DNA of 64,000 bases from Mariprofundus ferrinatatus (GCF_002795825.1 NZ_CP018800.1:744001-808000), one strand, 5' to 3'. Shown: positions 1 through 8,727, numbered from the stretch's first letter. Made by a program: numbers and translations. Notes: a model not told the origin generated them from the sequence alone.

Positions 1-1972
1 TTGCCTCGACATGTCCAAAGCCATCTTTTATGCCTGTTCCGTTTTTGTCAGGCAGAAGATGGCTGATTTCTGCCAGGGTGAATTCCGTAACCATCAGGTG
101 TGCATTGTAGTTGCGGGTCAGGGCTTCAACGCGTGCGCCCAGGTTTACTGCGTCACCAATAATCGTGTAATCCATCTTCTTCGACTCGGAGCCGATATTG
201 CCGACCACCACTTCACCGCTGTTCAAACCGATACCAATGTCCAGTTTTTCTCTGCCTTCAGCCTCCCATTTCTCATGCAATTCATAGAGTCGGTGCAGCA
301 TATGCAGAGCGCAGTGGGTAGCCAGCTCTGCATGGTTTTTCTGCTCCCCGGGAGCGCCCCAGAAAGCCATGATCTCGTCGCCGACAAACTTATCGAGCGT
401 GCCATTCCAGTGCATGATCACATCGGTCATTTCAGATAGCAGCTCGTTGAGTACCGACACCACCTCCTCCGGGGTATGGTTCTCGGAGAAGGTGGTGAAT
501 CCGCGCACATCGGAAAACAGGACAGTTACATTCCTGCGCACGCCACCCAGCTTTGCCATCTCCGGATGTTCAATCATCTCATCGACGACCTTCTCGGTGG
601 TATAACGCGAAAAGATTGAGCGGATCTGCCTTGCCCTGTTCTCCTCGGTGAAAAAGCGGTAGGTGGTTAACGTGGTATACAGGATGCTCAGGGTAAGTGC
701 CGGAACGACAACATGAACCCAGATATTATGAGCCACAAATGCGTACTGTGTGAGGCCAAGGTATATGAGCAGCAGCACTCCGAAGAAGAGGCCGCTTGCG
801 AATGCGCCGAAGTAGGGCACTGTCAAAGCCATCACAAAGGCGAAGAATACGATTGCGACCACATCGAGCAGCGTCGTCCACTCCTCTTTGACCATGTAGT
901 TGAGGCTGAGAATGTTCTCAATCACGGTGGCCTGCTTTTCAACACCGGTAAGTTCGGTAAAGGGCGTGACATGGATGTCACCGGTGCCTAGTGCTGCAGC
1001 GCCGATCAGGACAATCTTTCCTTTCAAACTGGAAACAGGGATTTGCCCTTTCAGAATATCGATGGCGGGATAGGTGGGGAAGTTCCCGCGCTCTCCGAGA
1101 TAGTTGATCAAAATACGACCGGAAACATCGGTCGGCAAATCGATTTTATCTCCGAGAATAATACGGTCGCCGGTGACTACCTTCACATCCTGTTGCCGCA
1201 ACCCTTTATAAATGCGCACAATTTCAAAACCAAACGAGGGATAGATATCCTCTCCCATCTTGATATAAAGTGCTTCCCAGCGAATGGCGCCGTCCGGATC
1301 ATACAGGGAATAGACATGCCCGATTGATGCAGAGACTTCTGCCAGCCTCTCAAACGGCGTCAGGGCTGTTTGGGCCACAACCGGCTTGTAGGCCGGACCA
1401 GGCTTGGAAAGCATAAAGGCGTACCATGGCATGAATTCCGGGAGGGCAGCTACATGTTCCCTGTTTTCCATCGCCTCGAATACATGCGGGGCAAATGCCA
1501 GAACCACATTGCCGGCATTACCGACGGCTTTTACCAGTGCGGCATCAACATCATTGGCCTGCTCCAGTAGCTGCAGTTGCTTCAGGTATTCCTTATTTGC
1601 GTCCGGAAGCATCTGATATGCGCTGCTGAGGTTACGGACCGACTCCAGCCCTTTACTCGTTTCAGGTAGTTGATAGAGGTAATCAATGCCGATAACAGCG
1701 GGCTCCATGGTCGATAGTTTTTCGACCAGGGTAGCCATGTTGCCGCGCGTCCAGATATTGAGGCCAAGGCTGTCCAGCGTTTTGTCATCGATGGCAACGA
1801 TCGCGATATCTGCCTCAGCGGATCGCTCACCGCGCAGAAGCGTGCGGATATCAAATGTTTTCGCTTCCAGATAATCGACAAAAATGGGCGGTGTGACTGT
1901 TACATATACGGCAGCCGCCACCATGAGTGCGGCAAGCACAAAGTAGGGGGCTTTTTGCTTAACCGGCCGCAT
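1..1972 (-). CDS. CHASE2-domain adenylate/guanylate cyclase (3' end outside window)
   Basis: Membrane-bound class III nucleotide cyclase. The frame stays open from an ATG at 1972 to the window edge, giving about 657 codons without a stop. Layout: an N-terminal membrane anchor (about residues 8-26), an extracytoplasmic CHASE2 sensor (about 30-355), three membrane helices (about 360-440) and a cytoplasmic cyclase domain from about 450. The cyclase motifs are intact: SDVRGFTTFSE (first metal Asp), DKFVGDEIMAFWGAP (Lys plus second metal Asp) and DYTIIGDAVNLGARVE (purine-selecting Asp, transition-state Asn and Arg). It should therefore make cAMP or cGMP. It lies 110 bp after the Slam-like gene on the same strand and is probably the last member of the FecR-Slam-cyclase operon. 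The ligand is unknown. Confidence 0.93.
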   Translation of the reverse strand, partial: MRPVKQKAPYFVLAALMVAAAVYVTVTPPIFVDYLEAKTFDIRTLLRGERSAEADIAIVAIDDKTLDSLGLNIWTRGNMATLVEKLSTMEPAVIGIDYLYQLPETSKGLESVRNLSSAYQMLPDANKEYLKQLQLLEQANDVDAALVKAVGNAGNVVLAFAPHVFEAMENREHVAALPEFMPWYAFMLSKPGPAYKPVVAQTALTPFERLAEVSASIGHVYSLYDPDGAIRWEALYIKMGEDIYPSFGFEIVRIYKGLRQQDVKVVTGDRIILGDKIDLPTDVSGRILINYLGERGNFPTYPAIDILKGQIPVSSLKGKIVLIGAAALGTGDIHVTPFTELTGVEKQATVIENILSLNYMVKEEWTTLLDVVAIVFFAFVMALTVPYFGAFASGLFFGVLLLIYLGLTQYAFVAHNIWVHVVVPALTLSILYTTLTTYRFFTEENRARQIRSIFSRYTTEKVVDEMIEHPEMAKLGGVRRNVTVLFSDVRGFTTFSENHTPEEVVSVLNELLSEMTDVIMHWNGTLDKFVGDEIMAFWGAPGEQKNHAELATHCALHMLHRLYELHEKWEAEGREKLDIGIGLNSGEVVVGNIGSESKKMDYTIIGDAVNLGARVEALTRNYNAHLMVTEFTLAEISHLLPDKNGTGIKDGFGHVEA

Positions 1973-2082
1973 CTATCTCAACCCCAATGAGGATAAGGGG
2001 CAGGGCAGAATATGCATTGCTGTAATTTCCGGCCATAACTTCATTCCTCAGGGCAGGAGGCACCCCGCTGGTAATACAGAGA

Positions 2083-3429
2083 TCAAAAATCGCGTACAAA
2101 TGCTACCTTGCCATATGTTCTCTGATACCGATACAGATCAATGTTACACCGATTATCCACATGACCAAGCACGACCCTCGGTGCAAAGCCACCCACGCTT
2201 AACGCCAGAGGGGTAATGGCAAGCTCTATCGATTGCTTCTTTTCCTGCCTTTTTTTACCAAAGAAGGGATCAGCCAACGAATAACGGGTTTCCAGGTAAT
2301 CAAGCATCAACGAGGCATTCAGTTTCAAAGGGAGTTCCGCGGAGACCCCCGCTTTTGCTCCGGATGAGATGAAATTATAAATTTTATCGCGTGCCTTGTT
2401 CTGGCCGATGCTTGCTCCTGTATTCCACATGACACCACTCGCAGTCGCCCTGGAGATATCCAGTGTCAGCCAGTGCTGCCAGCCATCGCGGAGCGGGTAA
2501 TTGGGGTAACGCAGCTGTTTGCTCTCGATGGCGGGGTTCAGGGTCCAGCCACTGATTGTGCGATAGAGGTCAGAGATGCGGAATGCAGCCCCGTCGAACA
2601 GGTTGCGACCGCCATAGAATGCACCGTGCCAGCCTGCCTCAAAGGAGGTTGAGTGGCCCGGGCTCCACTGCATGGTCCAGCCGGCAAGCCCCATCAGGTA
2701 GGTGAGGTTATACTGGTTGGCAGAAGGGTGGTTCTGGTGTTCCAGGACTCCGCGCAGGCTGAATTGCCGCGACTCACCAAAGCGGTACTGCCCCTGCCAG
2801 TTTACACCGATACCTTTGCCGCTCTGCTGCCTTGCTGTGGGGCTTAAGACAAAGCGGCGACCGCCGATGATGACAGCTTCACTTGCCGTAGCCTGGTTAA
2901 CATTACTGTCGCCCAATATCTCGAATGAGAGGATCTGGCTGAAGGTGAGGCGTTCGATCTGGTTGATAAAGAGCAGCACATTTTTGCGCACCCCTTCTGG
3001 CAGGCCAGGTTCACCGAGCACACGTTGGAAGTGGTGCTGTGATGCCTCGGTGTCGCCGACCATGAACAGCGCTCGTGCAAGATCCAGCCGCACGCGCAAA
3101 ACTGCAGGATCACGCTCCAGCATGGCGCGGTAGAACTTGATGGCGCTGTTCCAGTCACCACGCAGTTCGGCAAGCTTGGCGGCGATAAACAGTGCCTGCA
3201 TCGGTGGATGCGGAAGCTTTAATAGTTCGTTCACGACAATCGATGCAAGATCGACTCTTCCTTCAACCAGCAGTTGTGTTGCTACCTGTGCAAGCTCTTC
3301 AGGCGTAGCCGTTGATTGGGCAGAAGAGGTGACTATCGTTCCCTGCTGCTGACTGAGACTATCTGATTGTTCAGCCATGGCTGCAAAGGGGATGATGATG
3401 GCAAGTATCAGCAGAATTCTAACAGCCAT
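2083..3429 (-). CDS. Slam-like outer-membrane translocator (TPR + DUF560 barrel)
   Basis: Resembles Slam (surface lipoprotein assembly modifier), the outer-membrane protein that moves TbpB-type barrel proteins to the surface. I chose the ATG at 3429, not the one at 3453, because GGAAGGAG sits just before it and it opens a clean signal peptide (MAVRILLILAIIIPFAAMA). Residues about 45-165 form TPR-type helical repeats (DWNSAIKFYRAMLERDP). The last 270 or so residues are barrel-like, with the family ending: FFGKKRQEKK, GGFAPRVVLGHVDN, YRYQRTYGKVAF and a C-terminal Phe. Length (448 aa) is normal for Slam. It follows the FecR/TbpB-barrel gene by 69 bp, so that protein is the obvious client. The family call is from motif memory, not a search. 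Confidence 0.85.
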   Translation of the reverse strand: MAVRILLILAIIIPFAAMAEQSDSLSQQQGTIVTSSAQSTATPEELAQVATQLLVEGRVDLASIVVNELLKLPHPPMQALFIAAKLAELRGDWNSAIKFYRAMLERDPAVLRVRLDLARALFMVGDTEASQHHFQRVLGEPGLPEGVRKNVLLFINQIERLTFSQILSFEILGDSNVNQATASEAVIIGGRRFVLSPTARQQSGKGIGVNWQGQYRFGESRQFSLRGVLEHQNHPSANQYNLTYLMGLAGWTMQWSPGHSTSFEAGWHGAFYGGRNLFDGAAFRISDLYRTISGWTLNPAIESKQLRYPNYPLRDGWQHWLTLDISRATASGVMWNTGASIGQNKARDKIYNFISSGAKAGVSAELPLKLNASLMLDYLETRYSLADPFFGKKRQEKKQSIELAITPLALSVGGFAPRVVLGHVDNRCNIDLYRYQRTYGKVAFVRDF

Positions 3430-3498
3430 ATTCTCCTTCCCTTTACCAAACATACGGCCCCTTATCGAGGCCGCATGGATGTAGATTAGGAATGTAAT

Positions 3499-5211
3499 CT
3501 ATTGCCCAACAAACAGGCCCTGCAAGCGCCCATTGGGGGCAGTTGCTTGTGTTGCGGTAAACGCACCTCCGATATTTTGTGCAGCAGGCCCGAAGAAAGC
3601 ACCCTTAACCTGTCCGGTATAAGTCGTGTCTTGACTGGTAATTCCCGCGGTAAAGGTGTTGCCGGTAATGGTGCCGGGAGCGCCACCAGTTAGCGAGAAG
3701 TTTAAGTTGTTGGCAGGCAGGGCAATATCATATGCGCCTGGTGCAATTTGGGCTCTTGTCGTGGTTCCTGTGGAGTTGAACTGCGTCACCTGATTGGCGC
3801 CGAAATTGACAGTAACCTGCAGGTTGGCATTGAACACGAAGTCATGATCAATAGCTGCTGGTGTAGAGTGAATCCAGCCCTGCGCGACCCCGTTATAGGT
3901 GGCGGCACCTGCAGGGAGGGCGTTAACTGGCGTCAGGGTTCCCATGGCGCCATAGCCTGCAAGCCAGTTGTTAGCCGTATTGTCGAGTTGCACGCCCCAG
4001 TGGAACAGGTCCACATATTGATATCCAGTAATAGCAACATAGGGACCTACCTGGTTAAAGACTATGTCCGAGTTGGCAAGCGGGGCAGTGGTTGCAGGGG
4101 TTCCAGCTGCTCCAAGGGTAAGCCTGTTTGGTTCAAGTGGAACCGCCTGATTGAAGGTGTAAGTGAAGGGGCCATTATATGATCCTGCAGGCGCGCCAGC
4201 AGGAATGCTGAACGTACCGTTGATTGTGACACTGGTGATGTTGTTGCCTGCATCACGTGTTACTGTGATCTGATGGTTGGCATCGGGGCCTGTTGCCAGC
4301 CCGTTGGGGGAAGCTAGTCCACCTGCAGGCAACATGGTGTACCATTGCTGCTGAACGTAAATCGAGCTTTCTGCAGTAACCGTGGGGCCTGCGCCCGGAA
4401 GTGCATTGGCAGGAGTCCCTCCGCTTGAGGTGCTCATGCCAACAGTAACGCCTCCAATGGCGAGAATACCTACGGCGGCAGCTGTTTCACCAATAGCAGT
4501 CGTTTCCGCTAATACTTCGGCACCAGGTCCCTGGGGCGGAGTTGAATCCCCCGCTGTTGGCATAGTGATCTCTGTCGCCTCAATTAGCTGATCAAGAAGC
4601 TTTGGATCGGTAGGGCTTGGCGGAGTCGGGGGCTGCCCCTGGCTGACATCCACGGTTTGTCCGACAGCACACATCTGCGCGCCGGCTACGCCAGGATCGA
4701 TATTCCTGATCTCTACCTGACCCTGATTGCATACAAATCGTGTGATGTTTCCCATCACGACAGTAAAAAAGTCGGTGCCTCGAACCGCTGCTACTGCCGT
4801 CGGGGTCCTCACTTCAAATTGGGTTTCTCCGGCATCGGTATGGTGGACAATTGAGCGCAAGGTGCCACGCAGTACTTTCAGAGAGCCGTTTTTTAACTTG
4901 CTCTCATCAAACATGAAGTTGGTGATCTCAATCTGGGAGGAGGATGCGATCCTGAGCACGGTTTCGTCGATAAAAGTAACCTGTGCCCTGGAGCGCTCGA
5001 GCGTGGTTACAAGATCGTTGAGTTCAACACCACTGCCTACCTCTGCCTTGACCGGTTCGGATGCTCCCGTCCTGAGATGTTGAACCTCGTTAAGTGTTGC
5101 TGAAATTTCACCAACGGCTTCTGAATAAGCTGAAGCGGGCATGGCAAGTATTGAAATGGCAAATGCCAGAGTTATCTGAATCATGGATTGATGGCGATAG
5201 AACTTGAACAC
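3499..5211 (-). CDS. Secreted FecR-domain protein with TbpB-like C-terminal barrel
   Basis: A 570-residue exported protein starting at GTG 5211; GAGGAGGAAA lies 2 bases upstream and no better start is visible. A signal peptide ends near residue 28 (ILAMPASA) and lacks a lipobox Cys. Residues about 60-165 form a FecR domain with the signature TPTAVAAVRGTDF (137-149). A Pro/Ala/Thr-rich linker follows, with a hydrophobic stretch near 240-262. The C-terminal half is low-complexity beta structure with TbpB/Slam-client hallmarks: LPAGAATYNGVAQGW and GAFFGPAAQNIGGAF near 537-551, and the end RLQGLFVGQ. FecR domains normally relay envelope signals. TbpB-type barrels are what Slam proteins recognise, and a Slam-like gene is next. 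This is probably a surface-exposed or released FecR protein. Ligand unknown. Confidence 0.85.
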   Translation of the reverse strand: MFKFYRHQSMIQITLAFAISILAMPASAYSEAVGEISATLNEVQHLRTGASEPVKAEVGSGVELNDLVTTLERSRAQVTFIDETVLRIASSSQIEITNFMFDESKLKNGSLKVLRGTLRSIVHHTDAGETQFEVRTPTAVAAVRGTDFFTVVMGNITRFVCNQGQVEIRNIDPGVAGAQMCAVGQTVDVSQGQPPTPPSPTDPKLLDQLIEATEITMPTAGDSTPPQGPGAEVLAETTAIGETAAAVGILAIGGVTVGMSTSSGGTPANALPGAGPTVTAESSIYVQQQWYTMLPAGGLASPNGLATGPDANHQITVTRDAGNNITSVTINGTFSIPAGAPAGSYNGPFTYTFNQAVPLEPNRLTLGAAGTPATTAPLANSDIVFNQVGPYVAITGYQYVDLFHWGVQLDNTANNWLAGYGAMGTLTPVNALPAGAATYNGVAQGWIHSTPAAIDHDFVFNANLQVTVNFGANQVTQFNSTGTTTRAQIAPGAYDIALPANNLNFSLTGGAPGTITGNTFTAGITSQDTTYTGQVKGAFFGPAAQNIGGAFTATQATAPNGRLQGLFVGQ

Positions 5212-5299
5212 TCTTTCCTCCTCAAATCAAACCGTATAGCCAACGAGGCGCTTATTAAAATTGAATGACGTGATTCCCTTTCCTCTATCCAGTGCAACT

Positions 5300-5343
5300 G
5301 TACTACTGATGCAGAACAGCCTGCAAGTAGTACTATTTTAGCA
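5300..5343 (-). promoter_or_regulatory. Putative promoter with overlapping dyad for the FecR operon
   Basis: On the minus strand an extended -10 element TGCTAAAAT lies at 5343-5335. Directly downstream is a long dyad at 5333-5300: outer arms GTACTAC/GTAGTAC, inner arms TGCAG/CTGCA around a 6-base loop. The dyad would cover the start of transcription about 90-120 bp before the GTG, so it could be a repressor operator or a 5'-mRNA hairpin. No clear -35 box was found. Confidence 0.45.
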
Positions 5344-5374
5344 GAAAATATCGAAAATTCTATCGGTGCAAACA

Positions 5375-5404
5375 AAAAGGCCGGCAGTTATCTGCCGGCC
5401 TTTT
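5375..5404 (-). terminator. Rho-independent terminator after the Tim44-like gene
   Basis: Perfect 13-bp arms AAAAGGCCGGCAG and CTGCCGGCCTTTT around a TTAT loop, starting 21 bp beyond the stop of the Tim44-like gene. It ends in T-rich sequence on both strands and separates that operon from the FecR promoter. Confidence 0.9.
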
Positions 5405-5425
5405 GTGTGAAATGGAGAAGCTGCT

Positions 5426-6331
5426 TCAGTGCGCCTGCTGAATGCCTGCCAGATACCAGGTTGGGTCTTCCGAGTTCGGAGCATGCTGGAATATCCACAC
5501 TTCGTTCACTTCGGCGGTCTGATCTTCTACGGTAGCGCCAGTATGATCCATGGTCTGCTCGCGGAGCAGGCCGTTGTAGTTGACGGCCACCCACTCGAGA
5601 TCGGACTCGATCCAGCTGTCCGCAATCTCCGCATTGAGTGTCGCCACCTCGGTTCGGTTCTCGCTGTTCGGGCTCATATCCCGACCGATGCGCTCGGCAA
5701 TCTCAGGGGTACAGAACTTGCGAATATCCTCGATATCGCCGGAGTCCCATGCCTTCTGCATGCGTACGTAAATCTCCTTGGCGGCAGTGACGAAGTGCTT
5801 CTCATCGAGTTCAGGGCGGAGTGCAGAACCGACCGGTTCGCGCTCCTCCTCATGAAAATCAAATGCTTCCTGAACCGGCTCAACCTCGGGTTCACTTTTG
5901 GATTCGGGATAGTTTCTGATTTCCGGTTCACTGTATGCCGATCCGCTCGCATAGGAGGGCTGCCGTCGCGGCCGGGCTCGCCGGCGCAGGAAATAGAGTA
6001 CCAGAAAGATAATGCCGCCTATGACCACGATATCGAACAGGTTGGCGCCCTCGAATGCGCCGCCGAAGAACATCGCGCCAAGAATGCCGCCAAGCGCCAG
6101 GCCGCCAAGCATTCCCATGAAACCGGTTCGTGCTGCGCCGCGCTGGTTTGCCGCTGCAGGCTGTTTTGTCGGTGCAGCCTTCTGCTGTGAAAAACTGTTT
6201 GATTTCGGCTGGCTCATGCGCTGCTTTCCAAAACTTGAACCCATACCAAGGCGCTTGGCTTCTGCGATGTCCACGCCAGAAATCATGATGCCGAAGATGG
6301 CGATCAAACCCAGTGTCATCAATTTTCTCAT
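5426..6331 (-). CDS. Tim44-like domain membrane protein
   Basis: Has a signal peptide (MRKLMTLGLIAIFGIMISG), a basic Gln/Pro/Ala-rich stretch, two hydrophobic helices (about residues 68-92 and 98-118) followed by an Arg cluster (RRRARPRRQ), an acidic linker, and a C-terminal Tim44-like fold (about 180-300; DSWIESDLEWVAVNYNGLL). Tim44-like bacterial proteins are cell-envelope proteins of unclear function; the C-terminal domain is related to the mitochondrial import-motor subunit. Its ATG overlaps the dciA stop by 4 bp (6328-6331), so translation is probably coupled. The terminator at 5375-5404 ends the transcript. Confidence 0.85.
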   Translation of the reverse strand: MRKLMTLGLIAIFGIMISGVDIAEAKRLGMGSSFGKQRMSQPKSNSFSQQKAAPTKQPAAANQRGAARTGFMGMLGGLALGGILGAMFFGGAFEGANLFDIVVIGGIIFLVLYFLRRRARPRRQPSYASGSAYSEPEIRNYPESKSEPEVEPVQEAFDFHEEEREPVGSALRPELDEKHFVTAAKEIYVRMQKAWDSGDIEDIRKFCTPEIAERIGRDMSPNSENRTEVATLNAEIADSWIESDLEWVAVNYNGLLREQTMDHTGATVEDQTAEVNEVWIFQHAPNSEDPTWYLAGIQQAH

Positions 6332-6831
6332 CTGTTCTCCTCTTCGTTGCCGTATGCAATCTGAGCAATATGTGCCTGATAGGCGGCCTTGCGCAAGTCG
6401 CGATCCTTAATGGCTGCGACGTCGCGTGCAACCCTCCGTTTCTCGGCGAAGCTCAGATGGCGCGCCTTCGGTTTCGGTGCTTTCGGTTTAATACCTGCTC
6501 CCGGCTGCATGCGGGTGCTGATTTTGTGAAGGTTGCTGATCTGCGCGAGTTTGTAGCAGGCTTTGCGGATATCATCGCGCAGAAAGCGGATCTGCTGCCC
6601 CATGATCGGGTGATCGACGGCAACCCAGAGGCAGTATCCATCATCTGTAATATGCTCAATCTGGATCGGCTCGGTTCGTGTTGCCATCATCGGACCGACG
6701 ATATCGGGCCATGCTCGGCGAAGTCGCGCCATGCCCATCAGCTTATTCAGCGAATCCTCACCGAGAATATCGGCGATGCCACCGTGAATGCCCTTCAGTC
6801 TGGAGCGGGGTCGTTTGCCGCGAAAGCTCAA
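6328..6831 (-). CDS. dciA: DciA family protein (DUF721)
   Basis: A 167-residue DUF721/DciA-type protein. The N-terminal half carries the typical pattern LNKLMGMARLRRAWPDIVGPM followed by a KH-like region (LWVAVDHPIMGQQIRFLRDDI). DciA proteins act with the replicative helicase DnaB in bacteria that lack DnaC/DnaI; that role is family knowledge. The C-terminal 60 residues are Lys/Arg-rich (PKAPKPKARHLSFAEKRR), a basic tail likely to bind nucleic acid. It is coupled to the downstream Tim44-like gene by an ATGA overlap, a pairing whose meaning I do not know. Confidence 0.78.
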   Translation of the reverse strand: MSFRGKRPRSRLKGIHGGIADILGEDSLNKLMGMARLRRAWPDIVGPMMATRTEPIQIEHITDDGYCLWVAVDHPIMGQQIRFLRDDIRKACYKLAQISNLHKISTRMQPGAGIKPKAPKPKARHLSFAEKRRVARDVAAIKDRDLRKAAYQAHIAQIAYGNEEENR

Positions 6832-6862
6832 CTATTTAGTCCCCTGATCAACGGCAGTCTCC

Positions 6863-7201
6863 TCAAAAAGGAAGCTTTTTGCCGCCCAGGATATGGGCAT
6901 GGATATGATCAATCTCCTGCCCGCCACCTTCGCGAACATTAAGAATGACGCGGTAACCTGCATCCAGCTTCAGTTCTGCAGCGGCGATGTGGCGAACACG
7001 ATCCATCATCAGTCCGAGCAGGGCAGTATCCTGCTCTGTAGCATCGGCAAGAGAAGCCAGGTGAAATTTGGGGATCACCAGCACATGGGTCGGTGCCTTC
7101 GGATGAATATCGTGAAAAGCGAGGAAGTCCTCATCCTCATAGACCATGCTGCAGGGGATCTCGCCGGCAGCGATTTTGCAAAACAGGCAGTCACTCATCA
7201 T
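6863..7201 (-). CDS. hinT: HIT-family nucleotide hydrolase (HinT-like)
   Basis: Histidine-triad protein of 112 residues, the usual HinT size. It opens with the zinc-type SDCLFCKIAAGEIP motif, has the central HVLVIPKFH strand, and ends with the triad IDHIHAHILGG (HxHxH), the catalytic centre for purine phosphoramidate hydrolysis. Two adjacent ATGs (7201 and 7198) follow AAGGAAG; the second has the better spacing. It stands 31 bp upstream of dciA and may be cotranscribed with it. Confidence 0.92.
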   Translation of the reverse strand: MMSDCLFCKIAAGEIPCSMVYEDEDFLAFHDIHPKAPTHVLVIPKFHLASLADATEQDTALLGLMMDRVRHIAAAELKLDAGYRVILNVREGGGQEIDHIHAHILGGKKLPF

Positions 7202-7278
7202 ACACTTCCTTGTTGAATCATCTGAACGCTCTGAAATGTAGCAAGGGCGGGTGGATAATCAAAGCAGCCGGAATCAGC

Positions 7279-7845
7279 CTATTTCTTTACGAACTTTGTG
7301 AGGATAACAATAAGCTGGCCATCGACTCGCCCTTCAATCTGCTCGGCGTTATCCTGTACAAGGCGGATATTACGCACTGCCGTACCACGCTTGGCTGTGA
7401 TGCTGGAGCCCTTTACATCAAGATCCTTGGTCAGGGTTACTGTGTCACCCGCCTCCAGCACTGCACCGTTACTGTCGCGGTGAATAATCTTCTCTTCATC
7501 ACTCGCACTGCCAGATTCAGCCCAGCTGCGCACCTCATCTTCCAGATACATCATGTCGAGAAGATCCTGCGGCCAGCCTTCGGAACGCAGGCGGGTCAGC
7601 ATGCGCCACGCCATCACCTGCACGGCTGGCACCTGACTCCACATGGCATCGTTCAGGCAGCGCCAGTGGTTCGCATCGACTGTGTCAGGATTCTCAATCT
7701 GTCCACGGCAGGTTTCGCAGATCAGCACACTCTGCTCGGCCGATCCATTTGAGGGGGCAACTTCGTAAATGCCCAGGCTATCCTCAGCACCGCACAGCTC
7801 GCATTTTGATTCGCTGCGTGCCAGCAGTTCTTTTTCAACACTCAT
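7279..7845 (-). CDS. PhnA-domain zinc-ribbon protein
   Basis: 188 residues from ATG 7845, which follows AAGGGGAT; the frame is open further upstream to 8040 but that part overlaps the methyltransferase gene. The N-terminus has two Cys pairs (CELCGAED and CETCRGQ), an apparent zinc ribbon. The C-terminal 70 residues form the PhnA domain (RDSNGAVLEAGDTVTLTKDL, VRNIRLV). Despite the name, PhnA/YjdM proteins are not needed for phosphonate breakdown in E. coli and their job is unclear. Domain order and length fit the long-form PhnA proteins. Confidence 0.85.
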   Translation of the reverse strand: MSVEKELLARSESKCELCGAEDSLGIYEVAPSNGSAEQSVLICETCRGQIENPDTVDANHWRCLNDAMWSQVPAVQVMAWRMLTRLRSEGWPQDLLDMMYLEDEVRSWAESGSASDEEKIIHRDSNGAVLEAGDTVTLTKDLDVKGSSITAKRGTAVRNIRLVQDNAEQIEGRVDGQLIVILTKFVKK

Positions 7846-7945
7846 GTTTATCCCCTTGACCGAGGTGTATCTTTGATGGCTGCGAAGCATGAGGCCACAA
7901 ATAGTGAAGTCAATTTCTGACCTGTGATGCAGGTTAACTGGAAGG

Positions 7946-8602
7946 TTACCGTTTATAACGAAGAACCTGTCCGCGCGGCAGAGGTCTTTCGAGATACTCA
8001 TCGGTATTGATTGGCCTGCTCTGGCTGTGGGAAAATCCATGCTTCACCATCAGTCTGCTGAAGCGTGCATGTTTGCCTCGGCCGGGATCGACTATAATGA
8101 CTTCACAGTGTGCTCTGGCATGCTGGTTGATGAATTCTGATAACAGTTCGGCATGTTCCTGTTCATATAAAAGATCACTGCCGATAATCAGGTCAAACTC
8201 CCCAAGGTCAGTTTTTTCATCAGCCCAGCCGGTGCGCACATACGGGATATCGCTGGCTCTGTTCAGTTCCGTGTTTTCCTGCAGAAAGGAGCCGGCCTCA
8301 GGGTGGTAATCGGTAGCTGTGATGTCGGCATCTCTTTGATTCAGGACATGGCTGGAGAGTGCGATACCGCAGCCCACTTCGAGAATGCGTTTGCCATTGA
8401 TGTCGAAGTCAGCCATGAGGCGGGCGAGCACTTCGCCCGATGGCCAGACAATACCGAACAGAGGCCATGTGGCCGAGGAGATGCCCAACGCTTCTGCCTC
8501 ACCGTGATCGTCGGAGAACTCCTGATTATCGCGCAGGGTGCGTAGGTGAATATCGACATCGCCGAATTCGATGGTTTGGTAACGTACACGTAGCGAAGAC
8601 AT
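7946..8602 (-). CDS. SAM-dependent methyltransferase (METTL21/Methyltransf_16-like)
   Basis: Rossmann-type methyltransferase. SAM motif I is ILEVGCGIALSSHVL, preceded by the substrate-side element FGIVWPSGEVLARLM typical of the lysine/protein methyltransferase group that includes METTL21. Further motifs are ADITATDYHPEA (post I) and FDLIIGSDLLYE (motif IV region). The frame is also open from ATGs at 8641 and 8632. I favour 8602, which has a weak AGG 7 bases upstream and removes a non-conserved 13-residue leader. The substrate cannot be told from sequence. Confidence 0.8.
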   Translation of the reverse strand: MSSLRVRYQTIEFGDVDIHLRTLRDNQEFSDDHGEAEALGISSATWPLFGIVWPSGEVLARLMADFDINGKRILEVGCGIALSSHVLNQRDADITATDYHPEAGSFLQENTELNRASDIPYVRTGWADEKTDLGEFDLIIGSDLLYEQEHAELLSEFINQHARAHCEVIIVDPGRGKHARFSRLMVKHGFSHSQSRPINTDEYLERPLPRGQVLRYKR

Positions 8603-8701
8603 AAATACCTGCTCAGTCGATAGTTTCGACATACGCAGCATGTGTAACTCAACCGGTTCACTACGCAGAATCGTGAACCCTAGCGGTTCAGGTTAAATTT
8701 G

Positions 8702-8727
8702 CCCAATGGCAGGCCGTTTGCATTGGG
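8702..8727 (-). terminator. Possible terminator/dyad after the DUF3817 gene
   Basis: Perfect 7-bp arms CCCAATG and CATTGGG with a 12-base loop, 63 bp beyond the DUF3817 stop and followed on the minus strand by CAAATTTAA. The T-run is short, so termination is uncertain. Confidence 0.3.

Noticed and set aside
5429-6190. 253-residue open frame antisense to the Tim44-like gene
   Set aside because: Shadow frame without domain features.
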